Notes: a model not told the origin generated them from the sequence alone. A stretch of DNA of 64,000 nucleotides from Lobosporangium transversale (GCF_002105155.1 NW_019028979.1:682001-746000); one strand, 5' to 3'. Counted from the stretch's first letter, positions 39,170 to 50,828 are shown. Made by a program: numbers and translations.

Positions 39170-40458
39170 CGCATACCCAAAAGGCAAGACTTTGATGTCC
39201 TGTCCTGGCCATTCTGCATGAATAATGCGCTCAATCTTGCTGATTAATTGAGTCCTACGCTGATGACTTTCCTCTGTTGGTAATAAGGTCTATTTATGAG
39301 TTAGATTTATAAAATAGGAAAGTTTATGAGTAATTAGCCAGCGTGGACAACATTCAATACTTGTGCATTTTGGGAGCCATAAGTCCACTACGTGTGGATT
39401 TAACTACTCTCACTTTAAAAATCACTATATTTGATGGACAACATGAACAGAATCTCGAAACATGCGCGTTCTTTCACAATTTCCAGCATGAGACGAAATC
39501 ATACCTCGAAAAGACTGTACATCTCCGTAGTAAGCCTTGCCTCACGCTCAGGAGACAATATGATAGGTACTTGCTGGTGTAGTCGCTGCTCAGAGGATAG
39601 GCTCAAGAACATTGGTTGTACGAGAGACCTCGGGTCGACTCGGACGGGTGTGACTCCTGGCAAAAGTGCTGCCCAGGCGGGGGTAGGTTGGCCAGGAAAA
39701 TGTATCCTTGGTGCTACTACAGACACTAGGTGTGGATATGGATATGTTATTGACAATGGTGATGGTGACCTGATCGGACACATTCCTTTTGTTGGAGGTG
39801 GGGCTGATCCTGCTCGTGATCGCATAGGAGGGATTCGTTTCCTATCCTCTAGTTCGAATGGGACGAGAGGGGGCATAGCCACAATTGGCTTCGGACGTTC
39901 AAGATCAGTCATTTCTTTGATAGACTGTTGTCGTGTAGGTGAGAGTGGTGAGGTAGCCATCATGAGCCCTGGTACTACAGTGTGGTTGTTGCGACTGGAT
40001 TTATTAAGATTATTGATGTCGATGTTGACGCGGCTTCGTGTTGCTGTTGGATGTGCGAGGGTAGCTAAAGGACCCCGAACCACGTTACTTGGAAGTGCAT
40101 TCTTAGGATTCATGGAACTGTTATCATGATCGAATGTGTGAACGGAATCGATGGCATGTATTGTTGTTGCTGCATTATCGATGACACGAGTGCTCTCTAC
40201 AACACTATTAGCTCGCCTAACATTATTTGCAGAGTTGCTGGAATCGACTAATAACGTGTCGGCAGTGTTTCCTAATAAAGGGTCTTCAAGACTTGTTAGT
40301 GACTCAGGAGAGTGTTGATGCTGCTGGCGATTTGGAGAGGGCTGTTGTGGTGACTGTAGATGATGTGAGTGCGAATGTTTGGCAGACGTGAGTAGCGTTG
40401 GTATTGGAAATTGCAATAGGGTCTCGCCGTGAAGTGACGGATGCTGGATAGGCGCCAT
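36826..40458 (-). CDS. Non-canonical poly(A)/poly(U) polymerase (Cid1-type nucleotidyltransferase)
   Basis: Predicted RNA 3'-terminal nucleotidyltransferase of the Cid1/TUT family. Six exons, 40458-39505, 39289-39177, 39004-38825, 38725-38577, 38453-38219 and 38140-36826, close to 981 residues. About 318 disordered residues precede LLPTEESHQRR and the catalytic strand FGSTVNDLGTNSSDVDICI with the two first Asp; the third lies in LSCDMNINTQLG. RPFAMIIKHWARKR is the typical central-domain helix. The PAP-associated segment follows: FFSDIDRLEGFGQANKESLG, then VEEPFDTSRNLGNSC. The C-terminal 370 residues are basic, Ser/Asn-rich and disordered. Family members tail mRNAs or small RNAs in cytoplasm or nucleus; choice of UTP or ATP depends on residues I cannot judge. 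Each junction was fixed by phase plus motif continuity. The start is the first in-frame ATG. Confidence 0.88.
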
Positions 40459-41930
40459 ATCGGACAAGCTGTAAGAGATGTAGATGTTGCGAAGGTGGAG
40501 ATGGATATAAATTGAAAACAAACAACAGTTAAAAAGGACTAGCAGAGTTAAAGAAAGGTAATTTATGTGAAGTGCAAAAACAGAGAGACAGCACTGATAT
40601 CCTTTCTTTCTATTCTTTCTTTCTATTTCTCTCTTTTTTCCTTCCTTTGTTATTGTGTAGTGACTTTCGAATGTGGAAAAAGAAGTAAATATGTGTTTAA
40701 ATGAACTAATCTGTGATGGGAAAAAGTAAAATAAATAAAAAAATTAGATGGTGAGATTAAACATTACAAAGAATAATGCAGACAATTTGGACAAATGGAA
40801 ACGAGAAATTGTAAACGAGAAAGAATGGCAATAGAGTGACTAACAATAGAGAGGGAAGCGGTTACAAGTGCATAAATGCGGAAAGCAAAGTTTGGGGAGC
40901 GAATAGAAATGAAAAGAACATCAATTGCATTTACAAATATGCAACACTGACATTATTGAGCTCTGCATGGCTGTTCTCTGCTTCCATGGTACTGCGGATG
41001 GCGTTGGCCAATGCTCCCATGCGTCACCAATAAAGCACTGCAATCAACATTCACCCTAGACTACCCATCACCCATCTTGCAAAGTAGACCTAATTTGAGC
41101 AACAGACGGGAACATTGCTTTATAAAGCATTAGTAAATTTGTCGATTATTAACTGCGCACCTCCAATCGATCGTACTTTTGTTTATTATTGTTTTTTCTA
41201 CACATGCAGCGCATACTTTTTTGTTGTAGTAACTCAATATATTCGTTCCATCTCTCGTCCAAGGTACTCCAGGCAAAATAGCACTTTGTGTTTATCTAAC
41301 AACCATCTAGCTCTTGAAAGCCTACGTCGGGTTGTTGTTTTTTTGCTGCTACTGTTGAGGTTGACGAAACGCGTATAAAAACGCGATGAAGCCTAAACAT
41401 ATGAATAGCTTCCTATAAGAATATCGATTGTCTGCTCTGTATCCTACTTTGCATCTAAAAATATCCATGAAGCTTTCCAAAGCCCATCGTATTAACTGTT
41501 GGCAGCTCAAAACCGAAAACAAACTTGAGGTATTGTTGACTGGGTCTGGATCCAATACTGCTATGGATATTTGACTCGCAAAAAAAAAAAAAAAAAAAAA
41601 AAAAAGTTGGTAGAACAAAAGGGTTTGGAATAGAGAACCCAAGCAGGTCGCGGGAGGAATGAGTGTCTATAAACATATATAAAAAGAAAATTTCCCAACA
41701 ATACACTCTAAACCCAATTTTTCCCGAGTAGAGCGCAGTCGAGAAAAATTGTCAGATTGAGCCCAAACAGGGCGTGTGAACAGCGGCCAACGTGATCTTG
41801 AACATTGAGAACGTGATGGTATAAATATATGCTTTGGCCTCCCAAAAAAAAAAAAAAAAAAAAAAAATCTGCTTTTATCTCACACAAACATCCTCAACTG
41901 AGAGACTTTCTCGGACCATAGAACTCAACT
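40459..41930. other. Divergent intergenic region upstream of nucleotidyltransferase and GST-like genes
   Basis: No gene supported. Two A runs (about 41580-41605 and 41844-41867) and a TATA-like element near the GST gene are the only features. Small reading frames here show no recognisable motif. Confidence 0.45.
41820..41830 (+). promoter_or_regulatory. TATA-like element upstream of the GST-like gene
   Basis: TATAAATATAT stands 101-111 bases upstream of the start codon, followed by an A run and a leader of about 60 bases. Place and sequence fit a core promoter. Confidence 0.5.
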
Positions 41931-42969
41931 ATGTCGACCAACGCCAGACGATCATTCATCAACAAGCACTCTTCTCAAGAAAATGCAAGGATCTTGGCTG
42001 ATCCCAATGTTTCCTATCGCCTCCTGTACTGGGATGCTGCTTCCGTTGGCGCTACTCCCAGAGACATCTTGGCGTTTGGGAAAGCAAAATGGTGTAACCA
42101 ATTACCTGTAGTAAGTCCTTCAGCCAAATCCCATTAAAGATTGTATTCTTTTGATCAATGCATTTGGTCTGTAACTTCTCTTGATTCTTGTTCTTTCAAG
42201 GGCGATGAATGGCAGACTGGAAAGTTATCTACTCCGTTTGGGGTCATGCCTGTATTGAACATTATTGCACCGGATGAAAAGGTATGGAGAAGGAAGAACA
42301 TGGCCTTGTTTTGGATTATATATGACTATTAAGCCTCTTGATCATGACAATTTACTTTATATTTTTATAGGAAGTCTTTATAGCGGAATCCATAATCGTA
42401 GATCAATACCTCGCCAAAAAGTTTGGATTGCTTGGCGACAATGAATGGGAGGAATTCACCATCAAAGGCTTTTACAGCAACATTCATTACCTACGCGAAC
42501 GTTCGTTTATGAATGTCACATGGACATATCCAGACAAGAGGAAGGTCGCGATGGAAAAATTCCTAAGCACAACATTGCCAAGCTTTATCAGCGACCATGA
42601 GTTCCACCTCAGAGAGAACGGATCGAATGGGCATTATGTCGGTAACAAGGTGGAGTATTGGCAATATAAAATGTTCTGATATAGGTTGAGGCGATTTCAA
42701 GCTCAAAAATAACGATTAATTTACATATTCTTACTTTTTCACAGCTCTCGCTCGCGGACATTCATCTGGCCAATGTTATCGACCATTTCTCTCACTTGCC
42801 TGCGGGCAAAGAGATCAATGCTTTGTTTCAGAGGAGCGATGCACTATGGAAGGTCAAGGAAATTGTTGAACAGAACCCCGAAATCGCAGCATGGCGAGCC
42901 ACAGAGGAGTGTAAGATGCTGCAGAATAGATCCATTGCTTGCTATGCCCAGACAGCTGTTCCAGAATAA
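41931..42969 (+). CDS. Glutathione S-transferase-like protein
   Basis: Predicted cytosolic GST-fold protein. Four exons, 41931-42110, 42201-42281, 42371-42649 and 42745-42969, close to 254 residues. The thioredoxin-like half begins SYRLLYWDAASVGATPRDIL, with FGVMPVLNI containing the cis-Pro (MPVL) and IAESIIVDQYL with the conserved Glu-Ser that binds the glutathione gamma-glutamate. The helical half contains LSLADIHLANVIDHF, the GST N-capping/hydrophobic-staple Asp (ADI). The first segment has an unusual Trp-Asp-Ala-Ala-Ser in place of the usual catalytic Tyr/Ser context, so activity is uncertain. Sigma/alpha-like layout. A decayed copy of the last exon lies 400 bases downstream. For exon 1 the stronger GTAAGT donor was chosen over one three bases earlier. 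Confidence 0.85.
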
Positions 42970-43370
42970 TAATCAGAATAATCATCAATGAAAGAGGTGT
43001 GCTACTACAGCGAATAAAATTTTATTCTGTGTCTATCTCGTTGCTCAAATACACTTTCTTTCAAAGGCACTGCTGTCTTTAATCACAAAAGTATGCCTTT
43101 TGTTGTACAGAGTACATTCATCAATGGCATAGTCCTTTCATCTCTTTATTTCTTTTCTTTTTCTTAAACTTACGTGATCTGTTTCTCGTCCTAAATATGC
43201 CATTTCAGGATGCTACTCATTTCTCTCGCACGAACTGGCTATCGCGATGACCAAACCCGTTTCCACCAAGCTCTACTATTTCCTCATTCGTTTGCACTCT
43301 CCCACACTCCTTCTGATACCTATTTTTTTTTTTTTTTTTTACACTAAACAATGTAAAAAAAAGTTATCGA

Positions 43371-43480
43371 TGGCCGATATCCGAGCCGCGAATCTAATCG
43401 AACACTTTGAGGTTATCCCCGAAGCTGCTCAGTTGCTAGAGCTCGTTAGTCGATCAGAGCTGCTTTGTAAGCTACGCGCC
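43371..43480 (+). pseudogene. Relic of a GST C-terminal exon
   Basis: The frame reads LSMADIRAANLIEHFEVIPE followed by QLLELVSRSELL, clearly similar to LSLADIHLANVIDHFSHLPA in the neighbouring GST-like gene's last exon. No upstream GST exons are recognisable on either side, and similarity stops after about 37 residues. I read it as a remnant of a tandem duplicate of the adjacent gene; a complete but very divergent gene cannot be excluded. Confidence 0.6.
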
Positions 43481-43551
43481 ATGATTTTTATTTGCAGCAT
43501 CAGTCTATCACTCTCTGTCCAGTATTCACCTGATATGTCTTTCCTTGCTTC

Positions 43552-43737
43552 TCAAACCTCCAGTCGCCATAGTATTTTTGCAAGTCTTTCAACTTGAACA
43601 AATTTATCTTTCTCAAGCACTACTTTTCTCAGTTCAGGTCTCTTTCCAACTATTGATAGCTGCCGTAATGAGAAATGCTGTAGTTCAGCTCTCTGCCGTC
43701 CTGTGATGCATAGGATCAGCCCATAATCCTTGATCAA
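43552..43737 (-). pseudogene. Short relic of an F-box/LRR-like gene
   Basis: The frame QHFSLRQLSIVGKRPELRK followed by VQVERLAKILWRLE resembles the segment FRQFSLQELLADKQGRL with RAQRLCETIETL in the next two genes. Only about 45 residues match and the flanks do not, so this looks like a third, largely erased family copy. Similarity was judged by eye and is moderate. Confidence 0.4.
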
Positions 43738-44041
43738 TCAAGATATTTGATTACCATTCTACCATTTCATTTGACACAGGAATGCGGAACAGATGCATAT
43801 AGATGTTATAAAAATATACTTTACATAATCAAAACATCTTTACGGCTAAAGAAGAATAGCTTGATATTGAAAATGTCATTGAGTACTATCAATATTCGGG
43901 CTACAAATGGAGCTATTTAGTGGAATACTTAAGAAAAGAGTAAGGGAAAGAAGAAAGAGAAATCATATATAGACACGCTTCAGCTTTCTCTTCAGCTTAA
44001 CCGCATCTGTAGCAAATGGTGTGCAACTCGTTGGCGCGGCC

Positions 44042-44075
<34 letters not shown>

Positions 44076-44246
44076 TTTTGGAACAAAACGCTATCAAGTT
44101 GGTGATCATGTTCCATTTTTATTTTTGGTTATCATTATCATCTAGATTGTATGGCGATATGCGTTAAAGTCTCATGTCTAAGGTCCTTGACCTCTATCTC
44201 AGGTCATGATATGACAATGCTTTTATTGCCTTCTTTAAACTACCAG

Positions 44247-45760
44247 CTATTGTATATTATGAGACTTAAGGAATCCTCTCACCAAAATAGCTACATTTTC
44301 CTCATCATTCAGGCAACCGCTCAGGCGTTCGATGCTTGGCCAATTGTTCACCATCCATGTCACATCCTCAAGTTGCATTCGCTGCGGCAGACTATTTCCG
44401 AAGCTTAGTGTACGTAGTCTCTTTAGATTAGCCAGTTCATCCAAACCTGCTCTTAGTCTCAAGTCTAGCGTCCGTCCACCTCCATCCCCAGCTTGTTAGG
44501 TCAAGATATTCTAGTTGAGTCAGCTTACCTAGTTGTCTAAATACAATGCGTGACTTTGCCATGCCTTCTTCAGTCTCTTGATCAATATCTGTCGCAAAAT
44601 AAATATACAGTGTAGTCAACCCAGTGCATACCCATTCTGCCCCATCGGCAATCTCTGTCACTGTGACCTTAAAGCCTTCCAGCCTTTTCAGTCGTGGACA
44701 ATTCGATAAAATGGTTTGAACATCACCACCTATGTTGCTGCCAAGTCTATTGAACACCAACGTCTCAATTGTTTCGCAGAGTCTCTGAGCCCTTGTCTTC
44801 CGTACTATTCGTCCACTATCCAATCTCCCTTGCTTGTCGGCTAGCAATTCTTGTAAAGAGAACTGACGGAATTCACCCCAAGGGACAACTAATCGTCTCA
44901 ATTCAGTCATCCGTCTGAGAAGCGCTGCCATATCCTCGTCTTTTACCTTTATATAAAGGAAAGTCAGATCTGACAAATTGATCAGAGCCCAAGGATTCTG
45001 AAGGAATGCTACCCTGTAGAAGTCTAGTTGATCATCTTCCTTTTCCCAGCCGCTAATATGCAATGAAGACAATTCTGGACATCTCCTAACCAACATACTG
45101 AGACAATAACGGCTGGTGTACGGATCTGGAGGGTCGACTATTCGGACATCCTCAATATGTAGCATGTGTATGTTTGGGAATATATTTTCGCTGTCCTCAC
45201 TATTTAGGATGTTGATAGGTAGCTGGTAGATGGTTACACTCTCCAATTCCAAATGCCTAACTTTCTTCCAGACTTGAAGGAATAGGTCAGCTTCAGCTCT
45301 GATATGTTTGTGCTGAACCTTCAAGTGGTTGAGGCTAGTGCATTCTAGTAAAGCCTTCCAGATCTCAGGCAAATCCCAAATATGTCCGCCTAAGTGAAAG
45401 CTAGTGATGATGGAGTTATGGAGCTTAATCTGGTTGAAAAGGTGGATCGGTGTGGGCCATGAACACCCCATTCCGTATGTGATGGCTCTGAGTCCCTGTA
45501 ATGACCCATACTCCTCTGGGAAAGATTCCTTAAATCCGTAGGCTTCAAATGCAACCTTTTCAATATATTTCTCGTGCTTCCGTAGTGCTTCTCTGGCAAG
45601 AAGACTGCGCGGTGTGATGGTGATTTCTTTCCCATATGAGTTTGATAAGAGAATTGTAGAAAAACTTTGAGACGCGAATACAGTTTAAAAGGTCCCTTCG
45701 GTTGAGCGAGCCGCCAATGAGTAAGAGGATTTCCGAATTCTCCAAGGGTTCATGCTGCAA
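44247..45760 (-). pseudogene. F-box/LRR-like pseudogene with two frameshifts
   Basis: Paralogue of the intact gene at 46355-47899, readable end to end only by changing frame twice. The F-box part (SEILLLIGGSLNRRDLLNCI) is open down to about 45634; the homologous frame then shifts at a GGG near 45631-45633 and continues with ALRKHEKYIEKVAFEAYGF and the long LRR-like block to about 44480; it shifts again near 44470-44480 to RLRAGLDELANLKRLRTLS and ends at 44247. No intron-like sequence explains either shift. The expected ATG near 45754 is also out of frame with the F-box part. Either a recent pseudogene or a gene hit by assembly errors in G runs. Intact members are presumably SCF ubiquitin-ligase substrate adaptors. 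Confidence 0.75.
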
Positions 45761-46354
45761 AGAAAAGATAGAATGTGGCTGTGGAGGAATGGTTCATTTA
45801 AAAAAAAAATGGCGTGACTCGGTTTGCTTGGCTACTCGATATCATCTTGTGTGGAGAAATATGAAAAAGGCTGCGAAATCGTGGTAGTTTGACGCCATAG
45901 CTGGCAAGAGAATTCTGGTAATGATACAATGGTGGCAGTAGCATTCCAGAACCCATAATCTACTGTCTATATCAAAGCTATGAAAAACACCGTTCAAGAG
46001 AAAAAAGTAAAAGTAAAGAAGTAATATCGAACGATAGACGAGATTCGGCTTTCTTTCCAGCTAAAACCACATCTTGCACGGCAAGTGGAGTCACTGACCA
46101 ACTTGGTGGACTGCCGTAAAAAAATAGTTTTGACTGGCTTTGGCTCAAACGCAATTTATAAAAACTATCTTACTTGGGAAACCCTATGCCTTTGGCAGTG
46201 TGCAATGCTTTGTAAATACAATTGCCATAGGTATATTTTATCACTATATACATCAAGGTCGTATCTCGATCATCAATAAGTTGATGAGGCCTAAAAGACT
46301 CGTATTCAAGAATCCTGTCCCTTACATCAGGTTGTGAGTCGACAGTGTTTTCGT
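45761..46354. other. Spacer between the two F-box/LRR copies
   Basis: No gene seen in these 594 bases. They contain the presumed promoter of the pseudogene and the 3' flank of the intact copy. Confidence 0.4.
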
Positions 46355-47899
46355 CTATTGGCAAATTACTATATTGTGCGACCTGAACAAGTTATATATC
46401 CCATGGTTTTTTCTCATTTGAGCTTCCTCACCGCCACCATTCAAGTATTTAATGCTTGGCCAATTGTTCACAATCCATGTCGCGTCCTCGAGATGCATTC
46501 GCTGGTAAAGATCGCCACTGAGAGTTAGAGTTCTCAAAACCTTCAAGCTGGCCAGTTCATCTAGGCCTGCCCCTAGTCTCAAGTTCAACGTGCGTTTCCT
46601 TGTATCCTTTGGGCTCCACGTTGTTAGCTTAAGATGACGTAGCTGGGTCAATTTTCCTAGCCGTCTGAACACGATGCGCTGCTTCTCCATGCCCTCTGTA
46701 CTCTCTTGATTGATGTCTGCCTCGAGATAGATAGCCAGATCAGTCAGTCTAGTGCTAACCCATTCTGCGCCATTAACAATCTCTGTCACAGTGATTTTAG
46801 CTCCCGCTAGTTGCTCCAGGCGTGGGCAATTCGATAAAATAGTTTGGATAACACCATCCATAATAGGATTTCGATAATTGAACTTCAATTCCTCAATTGT
46901 TTCGCAGAGTCTCCGAAGCCTTGTCTTTTGCACCACGTGTCCATTATCCAATATTTCTTGCCTGTCAGCTAGCAATTCTTGCAGAGAGAGCTGGCCGAAC
47001 TCACATAGTGGAGCATATAGCCGTCTTAGTGTAGTCATCCGTCCAAGAAGTGTTGCCATCTCCTCATCTTTCAGACTCGTCTGAGGGATAGACAAATCAG
47101 ATAAGCTTCCCAATGTCCAGGAATGCTGAAAGAAGGCTGCCTTGTAGAAATGGTCATATCTTGGCTGCTTAGATAACTTGCTCTCGCTGCTCTCGTAAAA
47201 TTTCAGTGTACACAATCCTGGGCATCTCCTTGTCAAAATGCCGAGGCAATACGGTGACGCATATGGGTGCGGAGGGTTGACTATGTTGACATGATCAATA
47301 CTTAATGTGCGAATATTTGAGAGGATATATTCGCTGGTTTCACTATCTAGGAAGCCGATAGGTAGCTGATGTATGGACGTATTATCCAAGTCTAGGCGCC
47401 TAAGTCTCTTGCAGACTTGGAAGAATAGATCGACTTCATCATTTATGCTTATCTTTGATAATTTTAGATGCTTGAGGTTGCTGCATTCCAGCAGTAGCTT
47501 AAAGAGTTCTGGCGAAGATTGAATACTAGTCAAACGAACCCCGGTTATGGTAGAGTTGTGGGCTCTGAGAAGGCCCGAAAACTTAACCTGCTGTGGCGAG
47601 CATGAATATGTGTCGTTTGCGATAAATTGAAGGCGATCACACCCATGTAATGTCGTATATTCCTCGGGAATGCAGTCTTGAAAAAATATCTCCTCGATGT
47701 ATTTCTTATTATTCTGAAGGGCTTCACCAGTAGGATGTCCTCGATAAGATATAATGATTTTTCTCCATATGAACCCAATAAGAGCACCGTGAAAAGTCTT
47801 CGAGACACGGATACAATTTAGAAGGTCTTTTCGAGAGAGAAAGCCGCCAATGAGCAGGATGATTTCGGGAATATCCAGAGGATTCACTTTAATGTTCAT
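46355..47899 (-). CDS. F-box/leucine-rich-repeat-like protein
   Basis: Single exon, 514 residues, intact. The N-terminus (DIPEIILLIGGFLSRKDLLNC, then IRVSKTFHGALIGFIW) is an F-box that would bind Skp1 in an SCF ubiquitin ligase. The rest is an irregular LRR-like array: LLLECSNLKHLKLS, VCKRLRRLDLDNTSIHQL, LTRRCPGLCTLKFY, LSNCPRLEQLAGAKITVTEI, LGKLTQLRHLKLTTW, ending with a conserved NNWPSIKYLNGGG block. Cys-Pro-x-Leu units match between this copy and the pseudogene, so the fold is under constraint. Substrate unknown. Such proteins form large, fast-evolving families in Mortierella-type fungi, which is a hint to the organism rather than proof. Confidence 0.82.
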   Translation of the reverse strand: MNIKVNPLDIPEIILLIGGFLSRKDLLNCIRVSKTFHGALIGFIWRKIIISYRGHPTGEALQNNKKYIEEIFFQDCIPEEYTTLHGCDRLQFIANDTYSCSPQQVKFSGLLRAHNSTITGVRLTSIQSSPELFKLLLECSNLKHLKLSKISINDEVDLFFQVCKRLRRLDLDNTSIHQLPIGFLDSETSEYILSNIRTLSIDHVNIVNPPHPYASPYCLGILTRRCPGLCTLKFYESSESKLSKQPRYDHFYKAAFFQHSWTLGSLSDLSIPQTSLKDEEMATLLGRMTTLRRLYAPLCEFGQLSLQELLADRQEILDNGHVVQKTRLRRLCETIEELKFNYRNPIMDGVIQTILSNCPRLEQLAGAKITVTEIVNGAEWVSTRLTDLAIYLEADINQESTEGMEKQRIVFRRLGKLTQLRHLKLTTWSPKDTRKRTLNLRLGAGLDELASLKVLRTLTLSGDLYQRMHLEDATWIVNNWPSIKYLNGGGEEAQMRKNHGIYNLFRSHNIVICQ

Positions 47900-49550
47900 G
47901 TTATAAAGAGATGATGCTGCTGGAATGTGGGCTTGATGTCATTGCATGTTGTGAAGACAACCTTTTTTTTTTTTTTTTTAAAGGACGATCTCATTTTCCT
48001 TCATGTGACTGATGAGTCCTGATCCACATCTCCAGCTTGTTAGTGCAGAAACAAAAAAATCTGACACAAGCCAGCCAGTCACACTGAGGGTGAGGCTGAT
48101 GCGACAAGGGCAAGGAATATCTTTAGAGCGGCGTTTTCGAGATAGGGCGTGGGATCTAGTCGGATATTGCTGGTTGGGCTCCAATAGATGGATGATAAAA
48201 TGAATGTATGTGTACGATGTTCATTAGTACACATGTGTATATGCCTCTTTGTGCTTACACAGCCCTCGCTATCGTTGTAGAACGTAATAATATCCAGAGG
48301 AATGGTCGAGTGTGATATATGACTAGGTACAGAGACTGCAGTGCTAGAAGCCAGGAATGACAGTGAATGGATCAGCAGTGTCTCTCTCGCATGCCAAGGT
48401 CACACAGGAAAATAAATTCTTTATTACTGCAGATCTTCCGAATAGGCCCAATAAAGTTTCAATAGATCTAAATTTCGGTCATGTTCTTTGTTCCTGTTCT
48501 GTTCGTAACCTTGACTTGCCTAGGTTGAGTTAGCGAGCTTCATTTCACTTACGAGCGAAGAGGTCTTGACGCAATGAATGTTAGAAAAAAAAAAAAAAAA
48601 AACCAAAATAATTGATTACTATGCATGCACCTTTTCTTCCCTCATGCCGATGATCCCCTGATGTGGTATGGCCCGCGCAACTTCCAAACATCACTCCACA
48701 GGCTGCTTTGTCCCCTCACCTTCCCGCTATCTTGTACCTTAGGCATCCCGATGTGTACATCTAAAGATACATTTGGAACGGGATTTGCCATATACATTGA
48801 GACCTTTATAGAAGCAAAAACAGTATTCTAGGCTCTACCTGTCAACAATAAACTATCGTCTAAAAATAAAAAGAAGACGCACTAATTAAGTGGATCCCTA
48901 AATAAAGTGCCCCCCTATTCTACGGCCACACAGTTAAATTGGCAGGCAATCTCTTATACAAGATTCCCGCAAATGCATTTGTATTTCAGAATATCCCGCG
49001 CATCTCGCGAGTGGCTCATGCGACATCCCCTGAGGGAAGAACCTTAGGGATCCAGATGGTGCACTGCAACACACGCCAATGGGAGATGGTTTTATTTCAA
49101 TATCAGTCTGAGATTACATGTCGGATCCAGAGCTGAAAAGATAAACGGCTACAGAATCGTGAAAAATATATCTTGAAGGGCACTATTTGCTGGGAATAGG
49201 GTAAGAGGGGGGTGTATCAGGGACAATACGCGTGTTGAAGGGGGAAACAGAGGTCTCAATTATTTGAACATCCCTCCTTGATCCTCTTTCGGCTATGATC
49301 CCTTATAGGACATCCACCTTTCGCGCTGTAGTTGACTCCATTCTGAAGATAAGTTTTCTTTTCTTCCTTTTTCACCCTCCTCTTCCTCTTTTTCTTTCTT
49401 TTCCTACTCCTTCTTTCTCTTTCATACTACACACGTTTGCTAATCATCATCAGCTCCCACTTTCTCACTTACCCTCACTCTATTCTCATATAATATTTCC
49501 CTAATTTACATTTGTTTTTATGCGATATCGCAACATTCAGAAAACTTGAA
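47900..49550. other. Intergenic between F-box/LRR gene and membrane protein gene
   Basis: No gene supported. It holds the F-box gene promoter, T and A runs near 47962 and 48584, and from about 49340 a CT-rich tract that is probably the leader of the downstream membrane protein gene. A 65-codon frame at 48942 has no recognisable motif. Confidence 0.45.
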
Positions 49551-50828
49551 ATGTCTCCACGTTATATTGTTGTTCCAACGGAACGTATATATGAGGCGCG
49601 ACCTAATGGCTGGCGCAAACGCGCTGTCCCATTGTCACCTGACGTTGCCACCAGTTCATCACTTGACGTGGATATCCTTGATCCTCCCAGTATGGCCTCT
49701 ATGTCGTCCATTTCTCCGCCTAAGGAAACCTTAATCATCATTGCAGTATCGTTGGGCACTTGTTTGTTGATTGTTGCGCTGTTCTTGTTTGTATTCTGCA
49801 TGAGACGCAAATACGCCCTCCGTCGGCGTATCGGGCAATCACAAGAGCAAGGAGAATTTTCATCAACATATGAGGGGGAGAAAGCAACCAATGGATACTT
49901 TGAAAAACAACTCTGGACTCAGGTCCCAGAGGTTACAAAAGCCAACACAAAAGCCAAAGTAACATCCGTCGTGACAGGTACTCCAAAACGTCCTACAAAT
50001 GTTCACCACAGAACACGATCTGTGCCCATTGCCTTTACAAGCAAAAATCAAAGCAACAAACATAGACGGAGTACTAACGCCAGCATTCGACCACATGCCA
50101 GTGAGCGTTTTCAACAAATCCCGCTAGCTGGCGAAACACTCGTTGAAAGTGAAGATGAAGTAGCCCTAAAGCAGTCTTTGTCAACGGACAACGACTCAAG
50201 GGATCATGAAACAGTATCCATTATTGCACCTCCAATCCCTACCCTCCATCGCAGAGTCAGCTTGAACAGTCATCAAAAAAATCTTAATTATATCATCGGT
50301 CGATCTGTTCCTATTGATGAAGAGAGCATCCATGAGACATCAAGCTATAATACACCTCCGAAAGCGTCGATACACTTCACAGAGAGCGAGGTGCTTGGAG
50401 AAGGCGGCAACAGCGACAAACACAAGAACAATATCAATCCTACCAGTCCTTCTAGTGGCTTTGGTCAGCATCGACACCGCTTCCGCTCACACTCCCATCG
50501 AAGCATCGGTACAATGGAGTTTAATCCATCACAATTCATAACTTTCTCAACTCAGCTGGATTTGATTAAGAACTGCCATCCACATCATCCCGAAGCCGAA
50601 GCGGTGTCGTCATCATCCGAAGATGAAAGCGATGAAAGTGATAATGATGACACGGTTTCGAACACATCCTCGGATGACGGTCATCATTTTAATGCTAGCA
50701 CTCATCCTATTTTTACCTGTAGCGGCGATAAAATTGAGCTGGGTAAGAATGGAGGAGAGAATCGACCTCAAACTCAGGGACTTAATGTCTTACCTACACC
50801 ACAACCGCCAACTTTCGTATCAGGCTAA
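49551..50828 (+). CDS. Single-pass membrane protein with long disordered cytoplasmic tail
   Basis: Single exon, 425 residues. A short N-terminal domain without signal peptide (MSPRYIVVPTERIYEARPNG with a WRKRAVP Kex2-like site) leads to one hydrophobic helix at about 62-86 (ETLIIIAVSLGTCLLIVALF) and a basic stop-transfer CMRRKYALRRR. This favours an N-out, C-in type III orientation. The 335-residue tail is Ser/Thr/His/Lys-rich, with HRHRFRSHSHR and an acidic patch SSSSEDESDESDNDD that looks like a casein-kinase-2 target. The layout recalls fungal wall-stress or polarity receptors, yet no named domain is visible. The upstream frame is open but has no earlier ATG. Confidence 0.72.
   Translation: MSPRYIVVPTERIYEARPNGWRKRAVPLSPDVATSSSLDVDILDPPSMASMSSISPPKETLIIIAVSLGTCLLIVALFLFVFCMRRKYALRRRIGQSQEQGEFSSTYEGEKATNGYFEKQLWTQVPEVTKANTKAKVTSVVTGTPKRPTNVHHRTRSVPIAFTSKNQSNKHRRSTNASIRPHASERFQQIPLAGETLVESEDEVALKQSLSTDNDSRDHETVSIIAPPIPTLHRRVSLNSHQKNLNYIIGRSVPIDEESIHETSSYNTPPKASIHFTESEVLGEGGNSDKHKNNINPTSPSSGFGQHRHRFRSHSHRSIGTMEFNPSQFITFSTQLDLIKNCHPHHPEAEAVSSSSEDESDESDNDDTVSNTSSDDGHHFNASTHPIFTCSGDKIELGKNGGENRPQTQGLNVLPTPQPPTFVSG

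Noticed and set aside
48942-49136. 65-codon frame upstream of the membrane protein gene
   Set aside because: No recognisable motif, no splice partners and no compositional support.
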